Below are positions 1-7,201 of a stretch of DNA of 10,808 nt, piece by piece. This DNA is from an uncultured Micrococcales bacterium. Its GTDB lineage: Bacteria; Actinomycetota; Actinomycetes; S36-B12; GCA-2699445. The notes under the pieces are model-generated. The model had not been told where the DNA came from. It worked only from the letters and a program-made list of their open reading frames with translations, and made no database searches. The stretch spans positions 1 through 10,808 of the forward strand of contig CAIWTL010000589.1 of assembly GCA_903915555.1 (NCBI GenBank), written 5' to 3'. Numbering within the stretch: position 1 is the first letter of the stretch; every line of letters starts with the position of its first letter. A program made the position numbers and the translations under genes.

Positions 1-383
1 AGACCGGCCTGGGGTGGCTTGTTGTAGTACGGCGTCACCACGAGGAGGCCGTCGGCGCCCGCTTCCTCGGCGGCGTGCGCCAACCCGATGGTGTGCGCGG
101 TGTCGTTGGTGCCGACACCGGCGACGACCGTCGCCCGTTCGCCGACCGCGTCCACCACAGCACGGACCAGGGCCGACTTCTCCTCATCGCTCGTGGTGGG
201 TGACTCCCCCGTCGTGCCGTTGACGACGAGACCGTCGTTGCCGAGATCGACGAGATCGGCGGCCAACTCGGCCGCAGCGTCCAGATCGACCGCGCCATCC
301 TGGGTGAAGGGCGTCACCATCGCGGTGAGGACCCTGCCGAACGGAGGGGTGGGCGGCGTGCCCGCCGCCGAAGCATCAGTCAT
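1..383 (-). CDS. dapA: 4-hydroxy-tetrahydrodipicolinate synthase DapA (partial, N-terminal 127 residues)
   Basis: DapA condenses pyruvate with aspartate semialdehyde, the first committed step of the diaminopimelate/lysine pathway, in the cytoplasm. The visible protein begins MTDASAAG and reaches the family core with TAMVTPF (residues 20-26), NGTTGES (55-61, with the T57-T58 pair matching the E. coli T44-T45 site) and TPYYNKPPQ (117-125, Y120 matching E. coli Y107). These are diagnostic of the DapA TIM barrel. The Schiff-base lysine lies beyond the window edge, since the gene runs off at base 1 with somewhat under half of a normal ~300-residue protein present. The start ATG (381-383) overlaps the TGA of the upstream RDD gene as ATGA. 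No strong ribosome binding site precedes it, so translational coupling to the RDD gene is likely. Identity is nearly certain; the C-terminal part cannot be judged. Confidence 0.96.
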   Translation of the reverse strand, partial: MTDASAAGTPPTPPFGRVLTAMVTPFTQDGAVDLDAAAELAADLVDLGNDGLVVNGTTGESPTTSDEEKSALVRAVVDAVGERATVVAGVGTNDTAHTIGLAHAAEEAGADGLLVVTPYYNKPPQAG

Positions 384-1285
384 CGGTTCACCGGTCCCGC
401 TAGAGCCGAACGTTCCACATACGTGTGAGCCGCCTTGTCGTGCAGGGCCTGGCTGCGCGGGTCCCACAACGGCCACAGGTAGTCCAGTATCCACCCGGCC
501 AGGGCGACGACTCCCACCAAGGGGACCACCTGCAGGCCACTGAGGACAGCCGGGATGAGCCAACGCAGACCCGCGGCACCGAATCCGGGCACATGGCGCC
601 CGGCTGTCACCTTCCGCGTCCCCACCACCCGGTCCCCGATCGTCTGACCGCCGACGGCGACCAGGACGACACCGTTGAGGAAACTCAGCGCCAGGCTCAG
701 GACGGACAACCACCCGATGAACGGCAGCAGTCCCGGCCCGATGAGTCGGCGCACCTCCGCCTCGGTCGGCTGGTACCCGGGATTGGCCTCCGACTTCGCC
801 AGAAGGTCGTTCCAGGTGGCTGAGTCGACGAGGGAGCCGAATCCACCTGTCAGCGTCGCGACCACGAGGAGGAGGACCACCGCGACAAGAGTCACTAGCA
901 CCCCGTCGATCAGATAGCCGGCGAACCGGCGCCACCACCCGGCCAGCAACTGGCCGTCGGGCCCGAGACGCTGCCCGGAGGGCAGTGGGCGGGCATTCGC
1001 GCTCGTCGGGGGCGGCAGGGTGAGCCACGGGGCCGTCGGCCGTGCGTCTGGCCGCTCCGGGCCGGACGACGGCGGCGGCTCGGTGGCGGCCGGGGGCGCG
1101 ATGGCGCCCGTCGGGGCCACCGGCCCGGGAGGGGAGCCGGGAAGGGGGTTGGTGGCGGGCTCTTCGACGGGGTCCGGATCCGGTGGCGACACGTGGGTGG
1201 TCCAGGCCCGACCGTTCCAATAACGCATCCGCTCGCCGCCCGCCGGATCCGGGTACCACCCGGCGGAAGGCCCCGGCTCACCCAT
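380..1285 (-). CDS. DUF2510 and RDD domain membrane protein
   Basis: This 301-residue protein has three parts. Residues 9-32 form a DUF2510 module (GWYPDPAGG ... RYWNGRAWT), a short cytoplasmic motif common in Actinomycetota. Residues 33-105 are a proline-rich, probably disordered linker. Residues 112-292 are an RDD domain: WWRRFAGYLIDG with R119/R120 and D127, three hydrophobic stretches (about 128-147, 185-211, 238-272), the conserved GQTIGDRVVGTRKV (213-226) and a terminal DPRSQALHDKAAHTYV. RDD proteins are integral membrane proteins of mostly unknown function; a few have been linked to ion or solute transport, which cannot be inferred here. The ATG at 1285 is preceded by a GGGGAG-like site about 7 bases away. 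The gene lies 33 bases after thyX and overlaps dapA by 4 bases, so it is part of that transcript. It may affect the cell envelope, but this is only inferred from context. Confidence 0.9.
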   Translation of the reverse strand: MGEPGPSAGWYPDPAGGERMRYWNGRAWTTHVSPPDPDPVEEPATNPLPGSPPGPVAPTGAIAPPAATEPPPSSGPERPDARPTAPWLTLPPPTSANARPLPSGQRLGPDGQLLAGWWRRFAGYLIDGVLVTLVAVVLLLVVATLTGGFGSLVDSATWNDLLAKSEANPGYQPTEAEVRRLIGPGLLPFIGWLSVLSLALSFLNGVVLVAVGGQTIGDRVVGTRKVTAGRHVPGFGAAGLRWLIPAVLSGLQVVPLVGVVALAGWILDYLWPLWDPRSQALHDKAAHTYVERSALAGPVNR

Positions 1286-1318
1286 GACCCGGCTCCCCGA
1301 CGCTCCTGCTTACGGTCA

Positions 1319-2044
1319 TCAGGGTGCGACTCGGCCGTTCGCCTCGAAGGAGGCGTGGGTCAGCGGCATCAGGGCCGCCCACTGCTCTTCCATCTGCTCG
1401 GCGACCATCTCGATCTCCCGCTGCGGGAAGGACGGGAAGTGCGAGTCCTCCCGCTTGGTCCGCAGCGACAGGAAGTTCATGAGGCTGCGGGCATTCATGG
1501 TGACGTACATGGCGGAGTACGTCGCCACCGGCAGGACACCGCGCGCGACCTCGCGGGCGACGCCGGCGCCCAGCATGGCCTGGTAGGAGGCGTAGGCCTG
1601 TTCGCAGGCCCGCTGGGTCTGCTCGACGACCACCCCGTACTGCTCCGGGGATCCGTCGACGAAGTGGTACGCCCCGGTCTTGCCCTGCTGGACGAGCGGG
1701 CGGTCCGGGCCCGGTACGTAGAAGACCGGTTGGAGTTCCCTGTAGCGGCCCGACTCCTCGTTGTAGGAGGCCATCCGGTGCCGCATGAACTCACGGAAGA
1801 CGAAGATCGGGGCCGAGACGAAGAAGGTCATCGAGTTGTGTTCGAACGGGGTGCCGTGCCGGTCGCGCATCAAGTAGTTGATGAGTCCCCGGGAGCGCTC
1901 CGCATCACCTTCCACATCCTCGAGGGAGGACTCCCCCTTGGTGGAGACCCGGGCCGCCCATACGACGTCCGCATCCGACGCGGTGGCCTTTATCAGCTCG
2001 ACCGTCATGTCGCTGCGGAACTTCACCGTCGGGGTGTCGGTCAT
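1319..2044 (-). CDS. thyX: FAD-dependent thymidylate synthase ThyX
   Basis: ThyX methylates dUMP to dTMP using methylenetetrahydrofolate and reduced FAD, independently of ThyA. The 241-residue product carries the family signature RHRx7S at residues 88-98 (RHRMASYNEES), followed by GRYRELQPVFYVP, and the later conserved segment with ATYSAMYVTMNARSLMNFLSLR that carries substrate/flavin-binding residues. Length matches the family (about 230-250). A GTG 21 bases further upstream is in frame, but I place the start at the ATG 2042-2044 because GAGAGGA (2050-2056) sits 5 bases ahead of it. In many actinobacteria thyX lies between dapB and dapA, and here it still precedes dapA with one RDD gene between them. 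The dapB side has been replaced by a divergent M4 protease gene. A TAGCCT element upstream suggests it has its own promoter. Confidence 0.96.
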   Translation of the reverse strand: MTDTPTVKFRSDMTVELIKATASDADVVWAARVSTKGESSLEDVEGDAERSRGLINYLMRDRHGTPFEHNSMTFFVSAPIFVFREFMRHRMASYNEESGRYRELQPVFYVPGPDRPLVQQGKTGAYHFVDGSPEQYGVVVEQTQRACEQAYASYQAMLGAGVAREVARGVLPVATYSAMYVTMNARSLMNFLSLRTKREDSHFPSFPQREIEMVAEQMEEQWAALMPLTHASFEANGRVAP

Positions 2045-2049
2045 ACAGA

Positions 2050-2071
2050 TCCTCTCGTCGCCCACAGGCTA
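2050..2071 (-). promoter_or_regulatory. Candidate thyX promoter -10 and ribosome binding site
   Basis: Reading the minus strand, TAGCCT (2071-2066) fits the actinobacterial -10 pattern TAnnnT and would put the transcript start near 2059. That leaves a short leader of about 15 bases holding GAGAGGA (2056-2050), 5 bases before the thyX ATG. No recognisable -35 hexamer is found 16-18 bases further upstream. The -10 call is therefore an inference; the ribosome binding site is strong and decides the start codon. Confidence 0.45.
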
Positions 2072-2143
2072 TCCCGCACCGGCCCGACGGCCCGGCACGG
2101 CGTGGGAGTGTTGCGTCGGCGGTGTGAGTGGTCGATCCGGGCT

Positions 2144-2149
2144 TACGCT
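2144..2149 (+). promoter_or_regulatory. Candidate -10 element of the M4 protease gene
   Basis: TACGCT matches TAnnnT and would start transcription near 2156, giving a leader of about 30 bases that contains AGAGGAA (2168-2174), 10 bases before the chosen ATG at 2185. The only -35-like hexamer is a weak GTGTGA at 2122-2127 (3 of 6 matches, 16-base spacer). The position is sensible but the sequence support is thin. Confidence 0.3.
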
Positions 2150-2184
2150 GGGTGATGCGGACGCACGAGAGGAACCTGACGACG

Positions 2185-4824
2185 ATGTCTCCCGAGCCAC
2201 CGGCCGCCGTCACAGACCGGCGGGGGTCGTTTCGGGCACTGGGCGCCGCGCTCGGCGCCGCGGTCCTGGGTGTGGCGGCTCTCGGTGCGCCGCCGGCGAG
2301 CGCACAGGAGGGCCAGCGGCCGGCGGGCCCGGCCCGACAGCCGCATGTGGAGCGATTGGCAGCGTCGGGTGGGGTCGGTGGGCACCTGCCGCGCCCGGCC
2401 GGTCTGCCGGCGGATGCGACGGATTCCCGGACCGCACGCACGTTCGTGGCCCAGAGCATGGACCTTCCCCCGGACTCGGGCCTTGCCACGGAGTCCACCG
2501 CCGCCGCTGCACGGGGCGGTCGGGTCGTCAGGGTCCGTCATGAGATCGGAGGGCTGCCCGTCGTCGGCGGAGAAGCCGTCGTCGACCTGGACCGTCGGGG
2601 GCGGGTGCGAGCCGCGTTCGGGGAGACCACGGCGGATCGGCAGATCGATACCGGTACGCCGACCACAGGAGCCCGCGCGGCAGAGCGCACGGCGGTGACG
2701 GTGACATCGCGTGAGAGTGACGCACGACCGTCGGATCTGTCGCCCTCGGCGGCCACCCGATGGATCTACGATCCGCGGCTGCTCGGCGGCCCCGGCCTCC
2801 CCGTGGCCCGTCAGGTGTGGCGCGTCGAGGTCACGTCACCCACCCGGCCCGATATCCGGCAACTCGTCCTGGTCGACGCGGACACGGGAGCCATCGCGCT
2901 GACCTTCAGCCAGGTGGACGCGGCACTCGAACGAAGGGTCTGCGACAACGAGGAGGACTTCCAGCGCCCGCTGGACTGCGACACACCCGTCCGGTCCGAG
3001 AACGATCCACTGGCCGCGGTGCAGGACGTGAACCTGGCATACCAGTACGCGGGCGACACCTACCTGTTCTTCAAGGACCGACTGAACCGCGACTCCCTCG
3101 ATGACGCCGGAATGCCACTGCTGTCCACCGTCAGGTTCTGCCCGGACGCGAACGACTGCCCCTATGCGAACGCCTTCTGGAACGGCCGGCAGATGACGTA
3201 CGGGACCGGGTACGCGTCGGCGGACGACGTGGTGGGGCATGAACTCACGCACGGCGTCACGGAGTTCACCTCCTCGCTGCTCTACTACTACCAATCGGGT
3301 GCGATCAACGAGTCGCTGAGTGACATCTTCGGCGAGTTCGTGGATCTCACGAATGCGGCCGGTGATGACCGTCCGGCCAAACGCTGGCTCCTCGGCGAGG
3401 ACCTCGCGATCGGTGCGATCCGCGACATGGCCGATCCCACCGCTTTCAACGACCCCGACCGCACCGGATCTCCCTTGTGGTCGAACACCTCGCCGGACTC
3501 CCTCGCCTGGGACCACGGTGGGGTCCACACGAACAGCGGGGTGGGCAACAAGTTCACCGCACTGCTGACGGACGGCTCCGACGCCATCGACGGTGGGCCG
3601 GTCAACGGCGTGTCGGTGACCGGTGTCGGTATCCCCACAGCAGCGCTGATCATCTACCGGGCGTCGCAGTTGCTGACGTCCGGAGCCGACTACCAACTGT
3701 TCGCCGCCGCGCTTCGGCAGTCCTGCCGGAATCTGGTGGGCGTGACCGTGGCCGGCGACACGATCACGCAGTCCCACTGCTCGCAGGTCGACAACGCGAT
3801 CGCCGCCGTCGAGATGGACACCACCCCCGCGGACGCCCCGATCGACCAGGCACCGGTGTGCCCGGTGGACCAGACACGGTCCGTCCTGTGGCAGGACGAC
3901 TTCACCGACCCCGGCTCCGGTGCGTGGATCTCGACCGCCGCGCAGGGTGACCCGGGATGGTTCTACGACGGCCAGGCCCCACCGCAGTACCCCGGATACG
4001 TCGTACCGAAGTACACGCGTGCCGGACCGGGGAACCTGTGGGGAGACGATCCCCACGGCGTCGCCGACACGTCGCTCGCGATGACCGAGGACGTGGTGGT
4101 GCCCGCCTCGGGTGGTTTCCTCCGAGTCGGTCATGCCTACCAGTTCGAGGCGCAGCAAGGGTTGTGGGACGGCGGGGTCCTCGAGTACAGCACTGACGCA
4201 GGCGCCGGATGGACCGACGCCGGGCCTCTCATGTCGGACAACGGATACAACGGCACCCTGAGCCAGGACGGCTCGACCAATCCGCTGGCGGGAAGATCCG
4301 CCTTCACGTCGGTGAGCACGGGCTACACCGCCACGCGCCTCGACCTCACGCCGCTGGCGGGAAGCGCGGTCCGGTTCAGATTCCGGATCGGGTCCGACGC
4401 CAGCGTCGGTTCCTACGGCTGGTACGTCGACGACGTCACGGTCTACACCTGCGCCGCTGCCCCCCAGCCGACACCGACGCCCACGCCGACACCCACCCCC
4501 ACATCGACGCCCACCCCGACCCCGGCGCCCCGCCCCACGGTGGAGGTACCGGGGAGGGTCAGGGCCCTCGACGCGACCGCGCACGGTCGCACCGTGCGCG
4601 CCTCGTGGCGGCGACCCCGGTCAGATGGCGGGGGCGCGGTCCGCTCCTACCGGGTGCGCATGACCCAACGGGGGGAGCCCGCGGTCCGGCGGACCACGGC
4701 AGCGAAACGATCGACCGTGCGAGGACTCACCCGCGGCAAGTGGGCGACGGTGAGCGTGGCGGCGGTGAACGCCGCCGGGTCCGGACCGGGGTCCTCCGTG
4801 CGGGTACGCATCGGTCGCCGCTGA
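2185..4824 (+). CDS. Secreted M4 (thermolysin-like) metallopeptidase with MAM-like and fibronectin III C-terminal domains
   Basis: This predicted extracellular zinc endopeptidase is 879 residues from the ATG at 2185, chosen because AGAGGAA lies 10 bases upstream; in-frame starts at 2128 (GTG) and 2155 (ATG) lack such a site. Residues 1-40 are a signal peptide with hydrophobic ALGAALGAAVLGVAALG and likely cleavage after ASA. A propeptide follows: an FTP-like segment near 75-140 (GGLPVVGGEAVVDLD) and a PepSY-like part to about 235. The catalytic domain (about 245-547) has NAFWNGRQMTYG, HELTH (352-356), the third zinc ligand E376 in AINESLSD, exactly 24 residues after H352 as in thermolysin, and GGVHTNSG with the catalytic-type H448. 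Residues 566-756 look like a MAM/choice-of-anchor-J beta sandwich ending DDVTVYTC. A Pro-Thr linker (762-782) leads to a fibronectin III-like domain (786-879). No LPXTG or other sorting signal is seen, so it should be released. The RR near the N-terminus is not a proper Tat motif. Confidence 0.93.
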   Translation: MSPEPPAAVTDRRGSFRALGAALGAAVLGVAALGAPPASAQEGQRPAGPARQPHVERLAASGGVGGHLPRPAGLPADATDSRTARTFVAQSMDLPPDSGLATESTAAAARGGRVVRVRHEIGGLPVVGGEAVVDLDRRGRVRAAFGETTADRQIDTGTPTTGARAAERTAVTVTSRESDARPSDLSPSAATRWIYDPRLLGGPGLPVARQVWRVEVTSPTRPDIRQLVLVDADTGAIALTFSQVDAALERRVCDNEEDFQRPLDCDTPVRSENDPLAAVQDVNLAYQYAGDTYLFFKDRLNRDSLDDAGMPLLSTVRFCPDANDCPYANAFWNGRQMTYGTGYASADDVVGHELTHGVTEFTSSLLYYYQSGAINESLSDIFGEFVDLTNAAGDDRPAKRWLLGEDLAIGAIRDMADPTAFNDPDRTGSPLWSNTSPDSLAWDHGGVHTNSGVGNKFTALLTDGSDAIDGGPVNGVSVTGVGIPTAALIIYRASQLLTSGADYQLFAAALRQSCRNLVGVTVAGDTITQSHCSQVDNAIAAVEMDTTPADAPIDQAPVCPVDQTRSVLWQDDFTDPGSGAWISTAAQGDPGWFYDGQAPPQYPGYVVPKYTRAGPGNLWGDDPHGVADTSLAMTEDVVVPASGGFLRVGHAYQFEAQQGLWDGGVLEYSTDAGAGWTDAGPLMSDNGYNGTLSQDGSTNPLAGRSAFTSVSTGYTATRLDLTPLAGSAVRFRFRIGSDASVGSYGWYVDDVTVYTCAAAPQPTPTPTPTPTPTSTPTPTPAPRPTVEVPGRVRALDATAHGRTVRASWRRPRSDGGGAVRSYRVRMTQRGEPAVRRTTAAKRSTVRGLTRGKWATVSVAAVNAAGSGPGSSVRVRIGRR
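4468..4530 (+). repeat. Pro-Thr codon repeat encoding the interdomain linker of the M4 protease
   Basis: About 63 bases of alternating CCN and ACN codons encode PTPTPT..., broken by one serine and one alanine. It separates the MAM-like domain from the fibronectin III domain. Such Pro-Thr linkers are common in secreted actinobacterial hydrolases and are often glycosylated. The third codon positions vary, so it is a protein-level repeat, though its low complexity could still allow length changes by slippage. Confidence 0.85.
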
Positions 4825-4864
4825 GCCACTGGCAACTGAGCCATTGGGCAACTGAGCCGCTGTG
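4821..4864. repeat. Imperfect 15-16 base tandem repeat after the M4 protease stop
   Basis: Three successive copies start at 4821, 4836 and 4852, with a unit close to CTGAGCCAYTGGCAA: CTGAGCCACTGGCAA, CTGAGCCATTGGGCAA and a partial CTGAGCCGCTGTG. The TGA stop of the protease (4822-4824) is inside the first copy, and the array fills most of the 48-base gap to the convergent FAD oxidase gene. Each unit after the first contributes another TGA. No function is evident. Confidence 0.6.
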
Positions 4865-4879
4865 TCGCTGGGTCAGCGA
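4865..4879. terminator. Small hairpin at the convergent gene ends (possible weak terminator)
   Basis: TCGCTG (4865-4870) and CAGCGA (4874-4879) form a perfect 6-bp stem with a 3-base loop, overlapping the stop codon of the leftward FAD oxidase gene and 40 bases after the protease stop. There is no T tract on either strand, so it is not a classic intrinsic terminator. It is the only clear hairpin between these two convergent genes. Confidence 0.25.
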
Positions 4880-6510
4880 TCCGAGGCCAGGACGCCGGGG
4901 TTGAGCACTCCCTGCGGATCCACGAGACCCTTGATCCCGCGCAGCAGGCGCATCCCTTCCAGCCCCACCTCCGCCTCCAGCCAGGGCATATGGTCGCGGC
5001 CGACCGCGTGGTGGTGGGTGATGGTGCCGTCCGCCGCGACGATGGCGTCCATGGCCGCCGCCTTGGCGACCGCCCACTGGGCCACCGGGTCGGGAGCACT
5101 CGCCACGATCGCGGTGAAGTACAGGGAGGCGCCGGTCTCGTAGACATGGGAGATGTGCGACATCACGTACGCGCGACGCCCGTCGCGGCTCAGCTGCTGC
5201 GTGAGGGCACCCGACACGGCGTCCCTGAGTCGATGGATCCCCGACCAGTGGGTGGCTGTCTCCAGTGTCTCGACGATGTACCCCCGATCCAGGAGGGTGT
5301 CGCGGAGGTAGGGGCCGTCGTAGCGGTGGCGCCGCCACGAGTTGCCCACCGACGACCCGAGGGAGACGGGCTTGTGATCCTTCATGATCGCCCAGGCGGC
5401 CGACCGGCGGGCGGCGACCACGCGCTTGGAATAACCCTCCCACCCCAGGATGGCCATGCAGCCACCGGCGACGTTCCGGAACTCCAGGTATCGGTCGAAG
5501 ACCTGCCCGGTGCGGCCCTGGGGACCGGACATGGCGAGTGTCGCCGTGGTCTCCGGGACGTCGGACAGCCGCATGACGTCGGCGGTCGCCCGGTACTGAG
5601 CGAGGTCCCGGAACGCCGCGACGCCCGACTCGTACGAGGGGAACATGAGGCCCTCGTAGCGACTCGTCGTGGGCAGGTGCCGGACGCGCAGGGACACCTC
5701 CGTGATGACCCCGAAGGCGCCCTCCGACCCGATGAAGAGCTGCCGCAGATCGGGGCCGGCGGCACTGGCCGGGCCACGCCCGAGGCTCAGATCCCCCATC
5801 GGCGTGGCCACCCGCAGCGACTCGATCATCTCGTCGCTGCGCCCGTAGCCGGTGGACGCCTGCCCGGCGGAGCGGGTGGCGGCATAACCGCCGATCGTGG
5901 CCCGCTCCCACGATTGGGGGAGGTGACCCCAGGTCAGACCGCGTGCCTGCAGGATGCGTTCGAGGACAGGTCCGGTGATCCCCGGTTGGACGGTGACCGT
6001 CATGGAGTCCTCGTCGATGTCCAGGACCTCGGCCATCCGGTCGAAGGCGAGCGCGATGCGCGGCCTGTCGCTCGTGGCGGTGACACCACCGACGACCGAT
6101 GTGCCCCCGCCGTAGGGCACCACGAGGACATGCTCGTTCGCGCACAGGGAGAGAACGTCGCGCACCTGGTCGTGGGACGCCGGTCGGACGACGGCATCCG
6201 GAACCGCAGCGGGGTCCACCTCCGCCCTCCGCAACGTCAGGTAATCGGTGAGGGAGCACCCCGCCGCGTGCCCGAGCCGGTCCGCGGCGTCGGTGCTCAC
6301 ACCGTCGGCACCGACGAGGGCCGACAGCCGGTCGAGGTCCGCGGCGCCGAGCCGCGGGGAACCGACGGCGATATCGCGCGCCGGACGCGCGGGAGCGGGG
6401 CGGGGATCCCCCAGTCGGTCGGTCAGGAAGGACTCGGCGGCTGCCGACAGTCCCACCGGATGCGGGGGTGTCCCCCAGCGGGCGAATCGTGTTCCCGTGG
6501 CCAGTGCCAT
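4873..6510 (-). CDS. FAD-binding oxidase of the alkyl-dihydroxyacetonephosphate synthase (AGPS-like) family
   Basis: This 545-residue flavoprotein has the PCMH-type FAD-binding fold and the C-terminal domain of the AGPS/lactate-oxidase family. VPYGGGTSVVGG (P132-V139 core) matches the FAD pyrophosphate loop; QPGITGPVLERIL, the GGYAATRSAGQASTGYG segment and IGSEGAFGVITEVSLRVR follow in the order seen in human AGPS. The C-terminal part has GASLYF with Y464, aligning with the catalytic tyrosine of AGPS, and the HHH triplet at 499-501 in THHHAVG, also a hallmark. AGPS replaces the acyl chain of acyl-DHAP with a fatty alcohol in ether-lipid synthesis; whether this protein does so is unproven. The start is the ATG at 6508-6510, with GGGAG about 7 bases upstream, rather than an in-frame upstream start at 6579 that would cross the operator. 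It is transcribed divergently from tetR-glpD across a 58-base gap. Confidence 0.88.
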   Translation of the reverse strand: MALATGTRFARWGTPPHPVGLSAAAESFLTDRLGDPRPAPARPARDIAVGSPRLGAADLDRLSALVGADGVSTDAADRLGHAAGCSLTDYLTLRRAEVDPAAVPDAVVRPASHDQVRDVLSLCANEHVLVVPYGGGTSVVGGVTATSDRPRIALAFDRMAEVLDIDEDSMTVTVQPGITGPVLERILQARGLTWGHLPQSWERATIGGYAATRSAGQASTGYGRSDEMIESLRVATPMGDLSLGRGPASAAGPDLRQLFIGSEGAFGVITEVSLRVRHLPTTSRYEGLMFPSYESGVAAFRDLAQYRATADVMRLSDVPETTATLAMSGPQGRTGQVFDRYLEFRNVAGGCMAILGWEGYSKRVVAARRSAAWAIMKDHKPVSLGSSVGNSWRRHRYDGPYLRDTLLDRGYIVETLETATHWSGIHRLRDAVSGALTQQLSRDGRRAYVMSHISHVYETGASLYFTAIVASAPDPVAQWAVAKAAAMDAIVAADGTITHHHAVGRDHMPWLEAEVGLEGMRLLRGIKGLVDPQGVLNPGVLASDR

Positions 6511-6552
6511 CGTCGTCTCCCTCTTCCGGCGCGGACGTGACAGCCCGACGCC

Positions 6553-6567
6553 TGTTACAGTGTGACA
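6553..6567. promoter_or_regulatory. Palindromic operator and -10 region between the FAD oxidase and tetR genes
   Basis: TGTTACAGTGTGACA is an inverted repeat TGTnACA-N-TGTnACA with only one mismatched pair around its central base. It contains TACAGT (6556-6561), a good TAnnnT -10 element for tetR, and ends one base before the tetR ATG. Extra half-sites lie nearby: TGACA at 6538-6542, and GTCACA at 6582-6587, which pairs with TGTGAC at 6561-6566 as a perfect inverted repeat across 15 bases. Position and symmetry fit an autoregulated TetR operator controlling both directions. Binding itself is inferred. Confidence 0.6.
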
Positions 6568-6568
6568 C

Positions 6569-7201
6569 ATGACGTCCATCCGTCACATCACTCCGGAGGT
6601 CGAGGTCGTCCCGGACCCGATCCTGGATGCTGCCCGCGATGTGATCATGACGCACGGGCCGCGCCGGGCGACCCTCACCGAGGTCGCGAGGCAGGCGGGG
6701 GTGAGCCGGATGACCGTCTACCGGCGGTTCGAGTCCTTCGACCGTCTCATGTCCGCGCTGCTCACCCAGGAGCTGGCCGTGATCCTGACCGGGATGCCCC
6801 GGCCGGGAGCCGGCGAGGGGACGGCACGCTCCCGGGCGGTGGACATCATTGTCGCGGGCACCGGAGCGATCGCCGGTCACCCCCTGGTGACGCGGGTACT
6901 GGCGGTGGACCCCGAATACCTGACACCGCTCATGGTCAGCCGGTTCGGCCAGACCCAACGGTCGGCAGCCGAACTGCTCACCCCGCTCCTGTCGGAGGGC
7001 ATGGCGGCCCGCGGCGGGGACGGGTCCGTCCGGGATGCCGATCCGGCCGCTCTCGCGCTGGCCTGCGTGACGGCCGTGCAGTCCTTCGTCTTCGCAGGAC
7101 CCGCACTGAGCGTCCTGCCCGAGGGCCCATCGGTCCGCGAGCAGATCCGCCCCATGGTCGACGGGATGCTGCGACCCGACACCGAAGGAGTCCGCCCATG
7201 A
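6569..7201 (+). CDS. TetR/AcrR family transcriptional regulator
   Basis: The 210-residue protein has the TetR N-terminal DNA-binding domain: helix 1 around 16-29 (DPILDAARDVIMTHG), then the helix-turn-helix at about 36-55 (LTEVARQAGVSRMTVYRRF) and FESFDRLMSALL leading into the ligand domain. The rest is a variable helical domain of unknown ligand. No ribosome binding site precedes the ATG, while TACAGT ends only 7 bases before it, so the message is probably leaderless. It overlaps glpD by ATGA and is divergent to the FAD oxidase gene; the palindrome at its start makes autoregulation and control of both transcripts likely. The ligand could be a lipid or acyl-CoA derivative, as for other TetR proteins beside lipid genes, but nothing in the sequence fixes this. 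Confidence 0.93.
   Translation: MTSIRHITPEVEVVPDPILDAARDVIMTHGPRRATLTEVARQAGVSRMTVYRRFESFDRLMSALLTQELAVILTGMPRPGAGEGTARSRAVDIIVAGTGAIAGHPLVTRVLAVDPEYLTPLMVSRFGQTQRSAAELLTPLLSEGMAARGGDGSVRDADPAALALACVTAVQSFVFAGPALSVLPEGPSVREQIRPMVDGMLRPDTEGVRP

Noticed and set aside
2045..2184. Possible mobile-element border at the left end of the inserted block
   Set aside because: I looked for terminal inverted repeats, target-site duplications, tRNA remnants or recombinase genes here and around 8779 and saw none.
2199..2260. Tat signal peptide for the M4 protease
   Set aside because: The DRRGSFRAL stretch has the arginine pair but not the S/T-RR-x-F-L-K spacing; an ordinary Sec signal peptide with ASA cleavage explains it better.
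2836..4584. Long minus-strand open frame of 582 codons opposite the M4 protease
   Set aside because: Its translation is Arg/Gly/Val-rich without any domain, and the opposite strand encodes a complete M4 peptidase. It is a GC-rich antisense shadow.
4990..6540. Plus-strand open frame of 516 codons opposite the FAD oxidase
   Set aside because: No domain signature; it is antisense to a well-supported flavoprotein gene.
6562..7197. In-frame upstream extension of glpD giving a 738-residue fusion
   Set aside because: The extra 212 residues lie over tetR in another frame and are compositionally random, while glpD has a good ribosome binding site at 7185-7190 and an ATGA junction.
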